Assembly: GCA_021203665.1 (NCBI GenBank)
Contig: JAJQAT010000047.1
Location: 1-7,118 of the forward strand
Direction of reading: 5' to 3'
Length of the DNA stretch: 7,118 bases
Source: Bacillota bacterium
GTDB lineage: Bacteria; Bacillota; Clostridia; UBA1381
A model generated the notes under the pieces. That model was not told where the DNA came from. It made no database searches and saw nothing but the letters and a program-made list of their open reading frames with translations. Position numbers and translations under genes: made by a program. Position 1 is the stretch's first letter, and each line of letters opens with the position of its first letter. Shown here in pieces: positions 6,558 through 7,118 of the stretch.

Positions 6558-7073
6558 TTAGTAAAAGCGTCTGAATTCATCGATATACTTTGAATATTCC
6601 TTTAAAAACGCGTAAACTTGTCTGTTTTTGGAAAGAAGAGTAAAAGCCTTTTTAACATTTCTTACAAAAGCAGAGTCAAAATCCTCCAAATAAAAAGCCT
6701 TTGCCATGGGGCATATACCCTTTCCTCTCGGGTCGATAATTATTTCAAGCTCACCCTTTTCGTTCAGATAGGGAGTGAGCGGAAAAATTCGGCACGCCAA
6801 GGGACGCTGGTATCTGTCGCAGCTTCCCGCGCACATAGCTATCGGCGCGGTATATGTTTTGTTGTCAAATCTATAGGTAAAGTCTGTTTTATCAATTTTT
6901 ATCCAATCAGGGCAAAGCAGATTGAAAACCTCCTTTTCACCGGGGAAAAGGAACATTCCGCTGTCGTCGCCCTTGCAGCAAGCCTTGCCGCAAAGCCGAC
7001 CGCAGTCAACCTGAACGGGAGTAATATCGTCAAACAGCCTGTACAGCTGAAGATATACATACGCGGTATTCAT
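6558..7073 (-). CDS. YkgJ-family cysteine-rich (CxxCxxCC, zinc/iron-chelating) protein
   Basis: A 171-residue soluble protein with the cysteine pattern of the YkgJ / UPF0153 family, which is thought to chelate zinc or iron but has no settled function. The N-terminal cluster is C24, C28, C32 and C33 (CGRLCGKACC). It is followed by a GMFLFPGE segment (39-46) typical of the family, then C81, C85 and C94 (within MCAGSCDRYQRPLACRIFPL), and C121 in a GICPM motif. That makes eight cysteines in conserved-looking places. No signal peptide or membrane segment is seen, so it is probably cytoplasmic. The ATG start is supported by GAGG seven nt upstream (7081-7084). It lies 31 nt before the VanW-type gene on the same strand, so the two probably share a transcript. 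The family call is firm; metal identity and role are unknown. Confidence 0.88.
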   Translation of the reverse strand: MNTAYVYLQLYRLFDDITPVQVDCGRLCGKACCKGDDSGMFLFPGEKEVFNLLCPDWIKIDKTDFTYRFDNKTYTAPIAMCAGSCDRYQRPLACRIFPLTPYLNEKGELEIIIDPRGKGICPMAKAFYLEDFDSAFVRNVKKAFTLLSKNRQVYAFLKEYSKYIDEFRRFY

Positions 7074-7118
7074 ATTTAAACCTCACATTTATATATAGTT
7101 TTATGAACACTATAATTC

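Noticed and set aside
6618..7079. Plus-strand open frame of 153 codons opposite the YkgJ-family gene
   Set aside because: It lies wholly antisense to a well-supported gene, shows no recognisable domain, and has cysteine- and basic-rich composition expected from reading the complement.
7088..7116. Possible plus-strand promoter with TATAAT at 7111-7116
   Set aside because: The -10 hexamer is perfect, but the sequence at the right distance upstream (TTTATA) is a poor -35, the region is simply AT-rich, and the window ends before any gene it could drive.

Overview
The window looks like chromosome of a low-to-medium GC Gram-positive bacterium, most likely a member of Clostridia (inferred from strong GGAGG-type ribosome binding sites, AT-rich promoters, a VanW-type envelope protein, and an archaeal-type AspRS encoded beside GatCAB). 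It is densely packed. All six confident genes lie on the minus strand, so transcription runs from right to left.

Right part (about 4793-7118): a small cysteine-rich protein of the YkgJ / CxxCxxCC metal-chelating family is followed 31 nt later by a membrane-anchored VanW-domain protein with peptidoglycan-binding-like repeats. The two are probably co-transcribed. A GC-rich hairpin directly follows the vanW-type stop codon.

Middle (about 4594-4792): a 199-nt intergenic region. It carries a plausible sigma-A promoter facing the gat genes, then a long hairpin with an eight-T tract. This terminator-shaped element lies between the promoter and gatC, so it may act as an attenuator in the gat leader or end a short independent transcript.

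Left part (107-4593): a tight operon gatC-gatA-gatB-aspS, with a 4-nt ATGA overlap between gatA and gatB and short gaps elsewhere. The three Gat subunits form the tRNA-dependent amidotransferase. The synthetase is the archaeal-type AspRS, and its anticodon-domain residues look non-discriminating. Together they would make Asn-tRNA(Asn) by the indirect route: AspRS charges tRNA(Asn) with Asp, and GatCAB amidates it with ammonia from glutamine.

Left edge (1-106): after aspS there is a 10-bp hairpin, a possible 13-14 codon micro-ORF, and a consensus extended -10 promoter pointing out of the window to the next gene. I see no mobile element, CRISPR array, rRNA or tRNA gene. Overall this is housekeeping sequence; the unusual element is the gat leader.
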